Shown piece by piece: positions 9,601 to 16,629 of a stretch of DNA of 64,000 nucleotides (the first letter of the stretch is position 1; each line of letters begins with the position of its first letter). The DNA comes from Sediminispirochaeta smaragdinae DSM 11293 (GTDB lineage: Bacteria > Spirochaetota > Spirochaetia > DSM-16054 > Sediminispirochaetaceae): the NCBI RefSeq assembly GCF_000143985.1, contig NC_014364.1:3286001-3350000 (forward strand), in the 5' to 3' direction. The notes under the pieces were generated by a model. That model was not told where the DNA came from. It was given only the letters and a program-made list of their open reading frames with translations, and did not search any database. Made by a program: the position numbers and the translations under genes.

Positions 9601-9780
9601 ATCCATATTCATCGACAGCATTCGAAGATAATCGTCCTGGGAGGAAAATGCCAACGCTTTTCCAACAGTGTCTTGGTCTTGACGTTTAGCACCATCACTG
9701 CTTTGACATGAAAAAAACAGAAGAATAATGACAAAGACTGTTAAAAAAAAGAACTTTTGACTATGATAAAAACGAAGCAT
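6625..9780 (-). CDS. ankyrin-repeat, SH3-containing caspase-like lipoprotein
   Basis: A 1051-residue modular protein. The N-terminus is a lipoprotein signal ending FFSC (Cys25). Three ankyrin repeats follow at ~80-185 (TPLHWAAYKGN, TPLFWAIARDH), then a CARDB-like beta domain (~230-335), a helical part (~345-485), a second beta domain (~490-600), an SH3-like domain (~625-675, EWYKVEIYGKYGWVEKSQV) and an Ig-like domain (~705-800). The C-terminal ~240 residues are a C14 caspase domain with the catalytic pair His890 (FFAGHG) and Cys941 (MLDSCQSGG). Residues 1005-1016 (DANQDGYVDINE) form a perfect 12-residue EF-hand loop, suggesting calcium control. It leads a four-gene operon. The substrate is unknown; metacaspase relatives cut after Arg or Lys. 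Confidence 0.88.
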   Translation of the reverse strand: MLRFYHSQKFFFLTVFVIILLFFSCQSSDGAKRQDQDTVGKALAFSSQDDYLRMLSMNMDTLFEEFVRDGRVDLGWKDEYGSSFLHHAVWMEKVDLVKFLLDSGAAVNARRMDGFTPLHWAAYKGNTAIAKLLVDQGADINSIASGTTPLFWAIARDHEELSRYLLERGADCLAAGEDYPTPLACFEKHMGINVTDGYAQYGSSLIIALLEDRDACQQGHPELPPFPKASLSFEQVSNYLDRTEIQVSVTNEGKGDLFDLVADLSITGTKNIQQKLYFGKISPGNKVVRNCFLSSLDYRDIGKDLSVSVSFTEENNYLPENCSGKITVPVPDREFIVDHLTELDASTVKSMVDNGYFTINDLSRAVILRSSDLTIDEIKPYVETDLIDRTVIDKLIKYEKIPYTASDLVYFAQKKAITQENLELVFLENRIPFDAENILHVAESHYISRQVVEALYSAGISFSEEQVQKLIALKAFSLPEVLYTYTISDGDSASSSGNRDGMIQVGEGVDFDVIVKNNSIFDMSNVTIGLESDDTAIDLFKNSLRLNMLVSGATAGLNATIGVKRSFSGDTLPLRIVVEDRHFGTLIDKQLDVPVGRSVGSPVLSINKKVSASQNLVVKSGAAENASQIAVLSEGAVLDTVGELDEWYKVEIYGKYGWVEKSQVVDFRVPDSHTFLVENRKDFSIDDGTSDTYAERAFVNSRPILEVISPSNNDNVYNRTSMEILAVDRTYGIASVDIRVNGASLEGSGARGLRVADAQHERYRGTYPLVLKKGENEVSVTVYNTKNVASDTQLLHLYSQGIQNPPSLYVLSVGVSDYELSSQNLNYAAGDAQKIAAVFGTQEHAEIYDQVHIKTLLDGNATRANIKDGINTFLSDARVDDMVVLFFAGHGITDSRGRYYLLGYDGDMNNPSANGLKQSDFEDDLIASVQAKKVLVMLDSCQSGGVTGRRGNENITEVVDRLSSATGFTVMSAARGNEYAYENANWHGGAFTLAVEDALAKSRADANQDGYVDINELDSFVYNKVIELTGSKQHPTSKRYSTESYLFYQVQ

Positions 9781-9812
9781 ACCATTTTCGACCTAAATAT
9801 TTAAATTAAATT

Positions 9813-9818
9813 ATTATA
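9813..9818 (-). promoter_or_regulatory. -10 box (TATAAT) for the caspase operon
   Basis: TATAAT reads towards the ATG at 9780, about 32 bases away. TTTCGT 16 bases upstream is a poor -35. The surrounding DNA is very A+T-rich. This is the only good promoter element found in front of the four-gene operon. Confidence 0.45.
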
Positions 9819-10150
9819 GCATAATTATTAGCATACGAAAGTTTTTAGGAAGACAGTATCCCTTCTCTAAGCGAGAATTTTCGTTTCCCTACCCCAAAAA
9901 TTGAAACAGGAACATCATGGTGGCCAAAATGACAAATCGACATTTCCTCGGTATGAAATGTGGCCGTCGGCACTTTCTGAAATAACCGAATGATATCAAG
10001 ACTTAATAAAAGGCTATGGAAAAACAAGTTATTTTCTCAAACTATATGACTTTTTTCTCATTTCTTGCGAGTTGTTACACAGCAGCAAGGCTTTTGAGAC
10101 TTTTTCTTCGTTTTTCTTATTCTTACGTATTTTCCAGCATATTTTGAAAA
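9819..10150. other. intergenic region without a recognised gene
   Basis: About 330 bases between the caspase operon promoter and the end of the suf-like cluster. One minus-strand open frame of 60 codons (9845-10027) has no ribosome binding site and no recognisable features. No RNA gene, strong hairpin or long repeat was seen. Position 10071-10110 is T-rich in short runs but has no stem that would make a convincing terminator. Confidence 0.5.
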
Positions 10151-10567
10151 TTATTGCAGTAATGAATGAACCAAGACGGATAATCCTCTCACATCCTTTT
10201 GTGAAATCAAAAACTCTGCATCGGGATGAATATGTAAATCCTTCTGAATAGCATACAACAGCATGACTTTTTTAGCCGATGCCGAGGAAACATTGTCACA
10301 AGGCACAGCCTTATCGAATTTCTTAATCATCTTTGGATCCAGTTTTATACTCCGAGCCAAACTCAGTTCCGCCAATTCTTGTAGCTGATCTTCCATGCAG
10401 TCTTCACTCAGGAGAAATTTTGCCAAGATATACTTGCGCAAATGCTCATAAATGAATTTCAAAGAAGGGTCTGACTCGTTTCTGATGATTTCCGCCTCGT
10501 TTTCGGCCTTTGCATGAGCCATAGACAACAGATGAATTACAAGGTTTTTTCGTTCTTCGATTGTCAC
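10151..10567 (-). CDS. helical protein of unknown function in a SufS-SufE cluster
   Basis: A 138-residue, Lys/Glu/Leu-rich, entirely helical-looking cytoplasmic protein with no signal peptide. I do not recognise the family. The last third (KKVMLLYAIQKDLHIHPDAE...SVLVHSLL) faintly resembles acyl-carrier-like proteins, but no serine attachment motif is visible. Two cysteines are present, at about 58 and 90. It lies 6 bases downstream of the SufE-like gene and is the last gene of the four-gene cluster. It may be an adaptor or carrier for sulfur transfer, which is an inference from position only. Confidence 0.5.
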   Translation of the reverse strand: MTIEERKNLVIHLLSMAHAKAENEAEIIRNESDPSLKFIYEHLRKYILAKFLLSEDCMEDQLQELAELSLARSIKLDPKMIKKFDKAVPCDNVSSASAKKVMLLYAIQKDLHIHPDAEFLISQKDVRGLSVLVHSLLQ

Positions 10568-10573
10568 ACTATC

Positions 10574-11005
10574 TCACTCCGTTTCAATGCATTTTGCGGC
10601 AAAATCTTGTATCGTTGAAAAAACAGACTGCAACCCATGGAATCGATCCGTAGATATCTGGCTTTTTATATTGGTTTCCTCGATAAAGCGAGGATGAAAA
10701 GACAAAATTTCCTCCGGCGTTCTGTTATCCAAGAGCAGTACATACATAGCAAGGAAGCCTCTGATAATAAGTGCTTCACTATCAGCTCGAATTCGGACTT
10801 TTTTATCGACATACTTCAATATGATCCATACACCTGATTGGCACCCTGGAACCTTTCGCTCATGAGTCCTTTCCTGCAATTCGATATGTGGTATATCCAC
10901 AGAAATCTCTATTAAATATTCGTACTGTAAAAACCAGTCTCCTAAATTATTAATGTCCTCTATGAAGGTATCTTCCAACTGAGAAATAGACATTTCTTCA
11001 GTCAT
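10574..11005 (-). CDS. sufE: SufE-family sulfur acceptor
   Basis: The 143-residue protein matches SufE/CsdE. These proteins take persulfide sulfur from a SufS-type desulfurase and raise its activity. The reactive cysteine is Cys55 in VPGCQSGVWI, the family hallmark. The family's middle part is also present: a short beta segment with KKVRIRADSEALIIRGFLA and then the PEEILSF motif. The start overlaps the end of the cysteine desulfurase gene by four bases, so the two are translationally coupled. No sufB, sufC, sufD or iscU is nearby, so the acceptor may not be an Fe-S scaffold. Confidence 0.85.
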   Translation of the reverse strand: MTEEMSISQLEDTFIEDINNLGDWFLQYEYLIEISVDIPHIELQERTHERKVPGCQSGVWIILKYVDKKVRIRADSEALIIRGFLAMYVLLLDNRTPEEILSFHPRFIEETNIKSQISTDRFHGLQSVFSTIQDFAAKCIETE

Positions 11006-12228
11006 TTTTTAATCCACCTACTCATTAAATCCTGTGTTTGCCGTATTGCCAGACATGCCTCATCGATTTCTGCGCGAGTATTATAAAATGCCGGTGATAA
11101 TCGAAGCGCCGCAGTAACACCGAACCGCTGTAATGCCGGTTGAGCACAATGCGTACCCGATCGGATTGCAACGCCCAATTTGTCTAGTATACTAGCCGCA
11201 TCATAAGGATGCATAGTATCCAAAACAAAAGAAACTACACCAGCACGATTAACAGGATGACCTAAGACATGTAGTCCTGCAACTTCAGAAAGTTTTTCCA
11301 CGGCATAATCGACAAGCATATTTTCATAATCGGCAATGGCTTTACGCCCAAGTCTGTCTATATATCGTATTGCTTCCGCTAAGGCAATAGCACCTGGATA
11401 GTTGGGCGTTCCAGCCTCTAATCTATACGGCAGCGGTGCTTCGGTAAAATCTTGACCCGTTACAGTACCTACCATGCCGCCTCCAAGACGTGATGGTTTC
11501 AACATCTCCAAGAGTCTTCGTTTACCATATAGCACACCGATACCGGCAGGCCCCATGATCTTATGGCCGGAAAAACAGTAAAAATCATAATCTTCTGCAG
11601 AAACATGTGTATCGCAGTGCCTAATGCCTTGTGCTCCATCCACAAAGATTACAGCACCGGCCTCATGAGCCAGCCGCGTCATCTCGCCCAACGGCATTAC
11701 TGTTCCCGTAAGATTCGAAACCTGTGTAACGGCAACCAATTTAGGATTCTGAGAAAGAATTTTTTTGTATGCCTCCATATCAGGCATTCCATCAGGACAT
11801 GGTATGATTGCAAACGTTGCCCCCGTTCTATGGCACAGCCTTTGCCACGGAAGAAAATTGGAATGGTGTTCAAGTTCGGTTATGACAATCATATCATTGA
11901 TATGTAACGTCTCACGCAGCCCATCAGCTGCCATATTGATTGAATCGGTGGCCCCTTGAGTAAAGACAATCTCTTCTTTACTATCTGCCCCCAAAAAATC
12001 ACGGACAGTTATTCGCGCATCTTCATAAGCCTGGGTCGACCGTTCACTAAGGGTATAGATGCCACGATGTATATTTGCATTATCATGCAGATAATGAGAA
12101 CGAAGCCGCTCCAATACGCAAAGAGGCACCTGCATTGTCGCGGCATTATCCAAATAAATGAGCGGTCGGCCATCTATTTTTGTTGAAAGTATGGGAAAAT
12201 CTTCCCGAATTTTTGCTACAGGTAACAT
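11002..12228 (-). CDS. sufS: SufS-type cysteine desulfurase
   Basis: A 408-residue class V, PLP-dependent enzyme that removes sulfur from cysteine as an enzyme-bound persulfide. It shows the substrate and cofactor motifs TELEHHSNFLPW and FVDGAQGIRH, and the PLP lysine in FSGHKIMGP. The active cysteine is Cys361 in RSGTHCAQP, which is the group II (SufS/CsdA) pattern. Length is normal. The gene lies 18 bases after the sugar-isomerase-like gene and overlaps sufE by four bases. Context differs from the usual sufCBDS operon, so a specialised role in sulfur transfer to a small molecule is possible. Confidence 0.92.
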   Translation of the reverse strand: MLPVAKIREDFPILSTKIDGRPLIYLDNAATMQVPLCVLERLRSHYLHDNANIHRGIYTLSERSTQAYEDARITVRDFLGADSKEEIVFTQGATDSINMAADGLRETLHINDMIVITELEHHSNFLPWQRLCHRTGATFAIIPCPDGMPDMEAYKKILSQNPKLVAVTQVSNLTGTVMPLGEMTRLAHEAGAVIFVDGAQGIRHCDTHVSAEDYDFYCFSGHKIMGPAGIGVLYGKRRLLEMLKPSRLGGGMVGTVTGQDFTEAPLPYRLEAGTPNYPGAIALAEAIRYIDRLGRKAIADYENMLVDYAVEKLSEVAGLHVLGHPVNRAGVVSFVLDTMHPYDAASILDKLGVAIRSGTHCAQPALQRFGVTAALRLSPAFYNTRAEIDEACLAIRQTQDLMSRWIKK

Positions 12229-12246
12229 AATAGCTTCTTAAAAAAT

Positions 12247-13791
12247 TTAAACCATAAGCGCTTCAAGTCCAAAGGCATCGGCAAGAAGTTTCAGTTCTTC
12301 CACATAGTCACCATAAGCAAGGGCCAGATGATTACCCGTATATTTATGGGCCTGATAAAACTTCTTCTGATCATTTACGCGGAAAATCACATAGTTATTA
12401 CAATTATCAGTATAGTATCCGCCACCGCACACAACAGTACCGGTGCCAATAAGCATTTTCCTGCAATCGGGAGAGAATCGGCAAATTGTAATCTTCTGAC
12501 CAACATCCTGGTTAAAGTCATAACGGAAAACCGCTCCGAACTTTTTATCAAACGCAAAATGCCTCAAGCCGTACTTGGAAGGTTCACAACAAATACCTTT
12601 TTTCTTGCGAATCTGGCTGGAATGATCAACAAGGTACAAGTTGGAGTGATCTGTTACATTGGCCAGATCGTTCTCAAGATCAAAACGTGAAGAAATAGGA
12701 ATCACATTCCCACTATCGTCAAATAGTACCGGCCAGGCGTTGCCTAAAGAAGGCGCCTTATCTGACAGTGTAGTCAACATAAACATAGCCATCATACTGT
12801 TAATGTCCGAATCACAGGTGGAAGGGATACCTTGTTCCGTCAACAGAGAGTGGTTAAGACAAAAGGTAAATTCCTCCTTGTTCATGCGCATAGTCGAACA
12901 AGCATCCGGGCAAGGAAACGTAAAACCATTGCAGTCATATAAATTAAGAAGTTTTTCAACCAAAACATAAATCTTGCAGGAATTAATGACATACGTACGT
13001 TCGATATCAAGATTGTCAGGTTCTGCCCCCCCAATAAGTTCATCCGCCAAGCTTTCAGCTTTTTTTACATCTTCATCAGTAAGATTTGGAGTGTCCATAC
13101 GACCTGGTGTCGTATAGTTACCACCTTCGGGCAACGGATGTATATAGTCGAAAAACTCATGAAGATTCACATAGCGGAAATGTGTGCCAAAAACTTCTGT
13201 AACCTTGGGCAGACTGATAAAAGAATCATTACACGCATAAGATGTGTTGGAATTAAATCGCACACCTGCCAGGACATTTGCATTTTGTACTGCTTTCTTT
13301 GTCCGCAGCACATTCATTTCCTTTATAAGATCGCTCCATGTATTGGCAGCATATGTTTCCAGGCCGCGACTATATAAACTGGCCGTTATAGAGGTGATCA
13401 TGCATCCCAGCCTTGGGGACAAAAGAATCGGCTTTTTGCTACGCTCTGCCAATTCAATAATCTGACGCTCACGTGCAATACCTGAATGAATTAAATAAAC
13501 ATCAATCTCACCAAGATCTTTCATCATTTGATCAAAGTTCTCCTGAGGCAGAAGCCAATCATCATTACATTCAAAATAGAGCGGTTCCCGAAGCTCCACA
13601 AAATCAGGAATATTCTTAGCTAAATCGTCCTTAAAATCCGAAAAAACCTGCTGAGCAGCAATTTTATCATACTCGTTCGTAAGTGCATCGCCTGAAGAAA
13701 ACCGGCATGGTCCCTCATAAGCGAATTTATGTACAAGTCCAAAGCAAAGTGGCTGTACATTGAGTTTAACATCTAAGCACCGTTTAATCAT
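12247..13791 (-). CDS. L-fucose/L-arabinose isomerase-fold protein
   Basis: The start at ATG 13791 (MIKRCLDVK) was preferred to the in-frame ATG nine codons upstream because GGAGGG lies eight bases before it. The 514-residue product resembles the fucose/arabinose isomerase superfamily. It has an N-terminal Rossmann-like part (IDVYLIHSGIARERQIIELA), a central CDSDINSMMAM like the metal-binding stretch of isomerases, and a tail GNHLALAYGDYVEELKLLA that parallels the conserved NHG..YG...LI.LA end with its metal-binding histidine. The acidic ligand usually in 'C-E-x-D' reads Asp here. It heads the cluster with SufS and SufE. The substrate is unknown. Confidence 0.7.
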   Translation of the reverse strand: MIKRCLDVKLNVQPLCFGLVHKFAYEGPCRFSSGDALTNEYDKIAAQQVFSDFKDDLAKNIPDFVELREPLYFECNDDWLLPQENFDQMMKDLGEIDVYLIHSGIARERQIIELAERSKKPILLSPRLGCMITSITASLYSRGLETYAANTWSDLIKEMNVLRTKKAVQNANVLAGVRFNSNTSYACNDSFISLPKVTEVFGTHFRYVNLHEFFDYIHPLPEGGNYTTPGRMDTPNLTDEDVKKAESLADELIGGAEPDNLDIERTYVINSCKIYVLVEKLLNLYDCNGFTFPCPDACSTMRMNKEEFTFCLNHSLLTEQGIPSTCDSDINSMMAMFMLTTLSDKAPSLGNAWPVLFDDSGNVIPISSRFDLENDLANVTDHSNLYLVDHSSQIRKKKGICCEPSKYGLRHFAFDKKFGAVFRYDFNQDVGQKITICRFSPDCRKMLIGTGTVVCGGGYYTDNCNNYVIFRVNDQKKFYQAHKYTGNHLALAYGDYVEELKLLADAFGLEALMV

Positions 13792-13888
13792 TTTTTTATC
13801 CCTCCACACCATTTTCATCCATAATGGCTAATATGAAAAAGTTTCGCACAGGTATGCAATATCAACAAGCAAGGTTATATATTTCCTC

Positions 13889-15130
13889 TTATGCTGATTG
13901 CCTGTGTTTCGCCGATAACATCAACGTCAACAAGAAACCCACGGCGGCGATGGCAAGACTCACAAGAAAGGCCTTTTGGTAGCTGCCGCTGGAGGCTTTT
14001 ATCTCGCTCATAATCGTGGGGCCGAAGTAGCCGGACAGGGCAAAGCCGATAAACATGATGCCGTAATTGACGCTGTTGTGTTTTGATCCGAACTGGGCTG
14101 CCGTAAAACCGGGGTAGATTCCCATAATCGCGCCAAAAGCCAGCCCGATACAGCTTATACCGACGTAAAACAGAACGACCGACGCGCCGCCGGCGAAATC
14201 TCCAGAAACATACAGCACGATAAGGCCTGCCATGGACACGGCAAAAACGCCGACAAGGGTTTTTATGACACCGACCTTGTCGGACAGGAAACCGGCCACT
14301 ATGCGGCCGAAAGTGTTTACCAAGGCCAGAAAGGATACCGCAACCGCGGCCGAGGCTGCACTCATGCCGATCATCTCCTGTGCAACCGGCGATGCCTGGG
14401 AAATTACCATAAGACCGGAAAAGGCACCGCAGCAGAGCATCATCATCATCACGTAAAAAATCGGGTCCAAGAGCATCCCCTTCCAGTCTTTTTCGGCTCC
14501 GACCGGCCCGCCGCTTTTAGCCGCCGGCGGTGTCCAGCCCTCGGGAACAAAGCCCGGGGGACAGCGGATAATAAAAAACGAAGCGGCCCCTATCAGGATC
14601 ATCATAACGGCGCCGATGATTTTAAAAGTCGCCGTAACACCGTTGGCGGCGATGAGGGCGTTGGCTAGGGGCGGCATGATGACGGAACAGACGCCGTACG
14701 AGGCGGTGACAAGCCCACCTACCAAGCCCCGATGGTCCGGGAAAAACTTGATCATGTTGGCCACCACGCAACCGTATACCAAGCCAAGGCCAAGGCCGGT
14801 GCCAAGGCCGTAACTTACGATCAGCATCCCCAAGGATTTGGCAAATCCGGAAAAGAATATGCCTCCGCCGAAGAGAATCCCCCCGGTAAGGATGATGAAC
14901 CGAGGGCTTGCCCTGTCGTTGATAAATCCGCCGGAAATCATGGTAATGGGACCGACGCTGTTCGCCACGGTAAAAACTATGGCAAGGCTGCCCAAGGCAG
15001 CCCCTCCCACGGAAGAGAGGTAGGCAGCCATGGGTTTAGCGAATACGCTCCAGGCGTATATGGAACCGATGCACAGGTTGACAAGGCAGCTCGCGGCGAG
15101 CACAAACCACCGTTTAACGGTTAAGCTCAT
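13889..15130 (-). CDS. OFA-type MFS transporter (oxalate/formate antiporter family)
   Basis: The 413-residue protein has about 12 hydrophobic segments and begins KRWFVLAASCLVNLCIGSIYAWSVF, the typical start of the oxalate:formate antiporter family (MFS). The cytoplasmic loop between segments 2 and 3 carries GGFINDRASPR, a version of the MFS 'G..aDr.G.R' motif. OFA members move small carboxylates such as oxalate, formate or lactate. It is the last gene of the catabolic operon, 15 bases after the FAD oxidoreductase, so it may export or import an acid produced or consumed there. Confidence 0.85.
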   Translation of the reverse strand: MSLTVKRWFVLAASCLVNLCIGSIYAWSVFAKPMAAYLSSVGGAALGSLAIVFTVANSVGPITMISGGFINDRASPRFIILTGGILFGGGIFFSGFAKSLGMLIVSYGLGTGLGLGLVYGCVVANMIKFFPDHRGLVGGLVTASYGVCSVIMPPLANALIAANGVTATFKIIGAVMMILIGAASFFIIRCPPGFVPEGWTPPAAKSGGPVGAEKDWKGMLLDPIFYVMMMMLCCGAFSGLMVISQASPVAQEMIGMSAASAAVAVSFLALVNTFGRIVAGFLSDKVGVIKTLVGVFAVSMAGLIVLYVSGDFAGGASVVLFYVGISCIGLAFGAIMGIYPGFTAAQFGSKHNSVNYGIMFIGFALSGYFGPTIMSEIKASSGSYQKAFLVSLAIAAVGFLLTLMLSAKHRQSA

Positions 15131-15145
15131 CTTTCATCAACCCCA

Positions 15146-16615
15146 TCAGGTCGTCCCGTCCAGGATGGCGCCCTGTTTTTTCAGGGTGCTTTGCAGCTCG
15201 CTGACGTTTTTTTCCAGTGCCCGGGGAGAAATGCCTTTCTTCACGCAGATTGCGGCGGCGGCGCCGGCGGCCTGTCCGGTGATCATGGTTTGGTGCAGGT
15301 AACGCAGATAGGCGTCCCGGTCGGTGGAAACATGCTTGCCTGCGATAAGCATATTCTCGACTTTCAGCGGAACAAGGCATCGGTAAGGGATGTCATAGGA
15401 GCCGTCGTCGCTCGGGCAGACCTTCTCCACCTGGGCGATTGTGTTCTGGTCGGTGGTGTGGTGTGCGCCAGCCTTGAAGTGGCTCTTTCCTATAACATCG
15501 GAGAACTCTTTCCCCACAGCTACATCGTCCCGGGTGAGTTTATAGTCGCCCATAATTCTGCGGCCCTCACGCATGCGCAGTTCGGGGCAAAGCCGGGTAA
15601 GGTATGCGTTCTTAAAGCCTGGAATGTATTTGCGGAAAAACTTGAGCGCCAGGATGTTCTGCTTGCGACACACTATCTCACCTTTGGTGATGTCCCAGGC
15701 ATTGTCGGTGAGCACTTCCGGCACCTGAGATGAATGCTGCATATGGGCCTGAATATGGCCGCCTTCCCGGGGGGTAAGGAAGAAGCCCACTCCAGAACAT
15801 CCGTGCCATTCACCGGTCTCGAGCCCCTTTTTGTGGAACTCGGTAAAGCCCATAATTTCTCCGAACAAGGCCGGGTCGTCGCAGGTCTTGTAGAATTCGA
15901 GGGCCTTCTGATGGGCCTGCTCTTTCCGCTCCTCCGACCAATGCGGCAGCGTATGTTCGAACCACACAATCTGATCCGGGTTTTTATGGATCCAGTTCAT
16001 CAGTTCCTTCCAATCAACCCCATCCATGGTAAAAGAAATCGTGTGGGGCTGGACAGTTTTTTTATCAACGTATTCGGAAAGGGCACCTGCCCGTACCGCG
16101 ATGTCCCCTTCTCCGGTGCAGTCAATGATGATGTTTCCTTGGATGATCATCGTTCCGTTGGTGTTTTCCACCTCGACGCCGGTCACCTTGTTCCCGTCCT
16201 GCACCACATCCACGACAAGGCTGTGAAGCAATAATTCCACCCCTTCTTCTTCCATCATTTCAAAAATTGTCAGAGCAAACCAGTCCGGGTCTATATACGA
16301 AAAGGTGTAGCCTCCTTCAAGCCGGTGCTCCGGTTTAAGATGCGGCAGGGCGTGCCCCTCTTTCAGCATACGGGTATGAATCTCCTGAATAATGCCCGCG
16401 GCATCCTGTTCGCCTTTTGGGTTGAACAGGTGGGCAAACGCGAAGCCCGGAGGCCCTGAAAAACAAAGCTGTCCGCCGAGGGCCCCTACCCGTTCAATCA
16501 ACAGGGTAGACGCTCCGCCTCGAGCCGAGGCAATAGCCGCCGCGACACCGGAAGTACCGCCGCCGCAAACGATGACATCGTATTTTTTATCAACAATAAC
16601 CTGTTTTCTCGCCAT
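15146..16615 (-). CDS. FAD-dependent oxidoreductase (FAD_oxidored family)
   Basis: The start at 16615 (MARKQVIVDKK) is supported by GGAGGA six bases upstream; the open frame extends 34 codons further but without a site. The 489-residue enzyme begins with a dinucleotide-binding fold YDVIVCGGGTSGVAAAIASA and a second GG motif (ALGGQLCFSG). A later segment NIIIDCTGEGDIAVRAGA is the second FAD contact of this family, and the C-terminus has VENMLIAGKHVSTDRDAY. Members are mostly uncharacterised oxidoreductases of sugar or hydroxy-acid catabolism. It follows the UGSC-related gene by 14 bases. Confidence 0.82.
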   Translation of the reverse strand: MARKQVIVDKKYDVIVCGGGTSGVAAAIASARGGASTLLIERVGALGGQLCFSGPPGFAFAHLFNPKGEQDAAGIIQEIHTRMLKEGHALPHLKPEHRLEGGYTFSYIDPDWFALTIFEMMEEEGVELLLHSLVVDVVQDGNKVTGVEVENTNGTMIIQGNIIIDCTGEGDIAVRAGALSEYVDKKTVQPHTISFTMDGVDWKELMNWIHKNPDQIVWFEHTLPHWSEERKEQAHQKALEFYKTCDDPALFGEIMGFTEFHKKGLETGEWHGCSGVGFFLTPREGGHIQAHMQHSSQVPEVLTDNAWDITKGEIVCRKQNILALKFFRKYIPGFKNAYLTRLCPELRMREGRRIMGDYKLTRDDVAVGKEFSDVIGKSHFKAGAHHTTDQNTIAQVEKVCPSDDGSYDIPYRCLVPLKVENMLIAGKHVSTDRDAYLRYLHQTMITGQAAGAAAAICVKKGISPRALEKNVSELQSTLKKQGAILDGTT

Positions 16616-16629
16616 ACTTGTTCCTCCGT

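Noticed and set aside
9845-10027. 60-codon minus-strand open frame between the caspase operon and the sufE cluster
   Set aside because: No ribosome binding site, no recognisable content and very A+T-rich surroundings.
10574-12228. Reading sufS-sufE as an ordinary Fe-S assembly operon
   Set aside because: No sufBCD or scaffold gene is adjacent and the neighbours are of another kind, so I did not assign this function.
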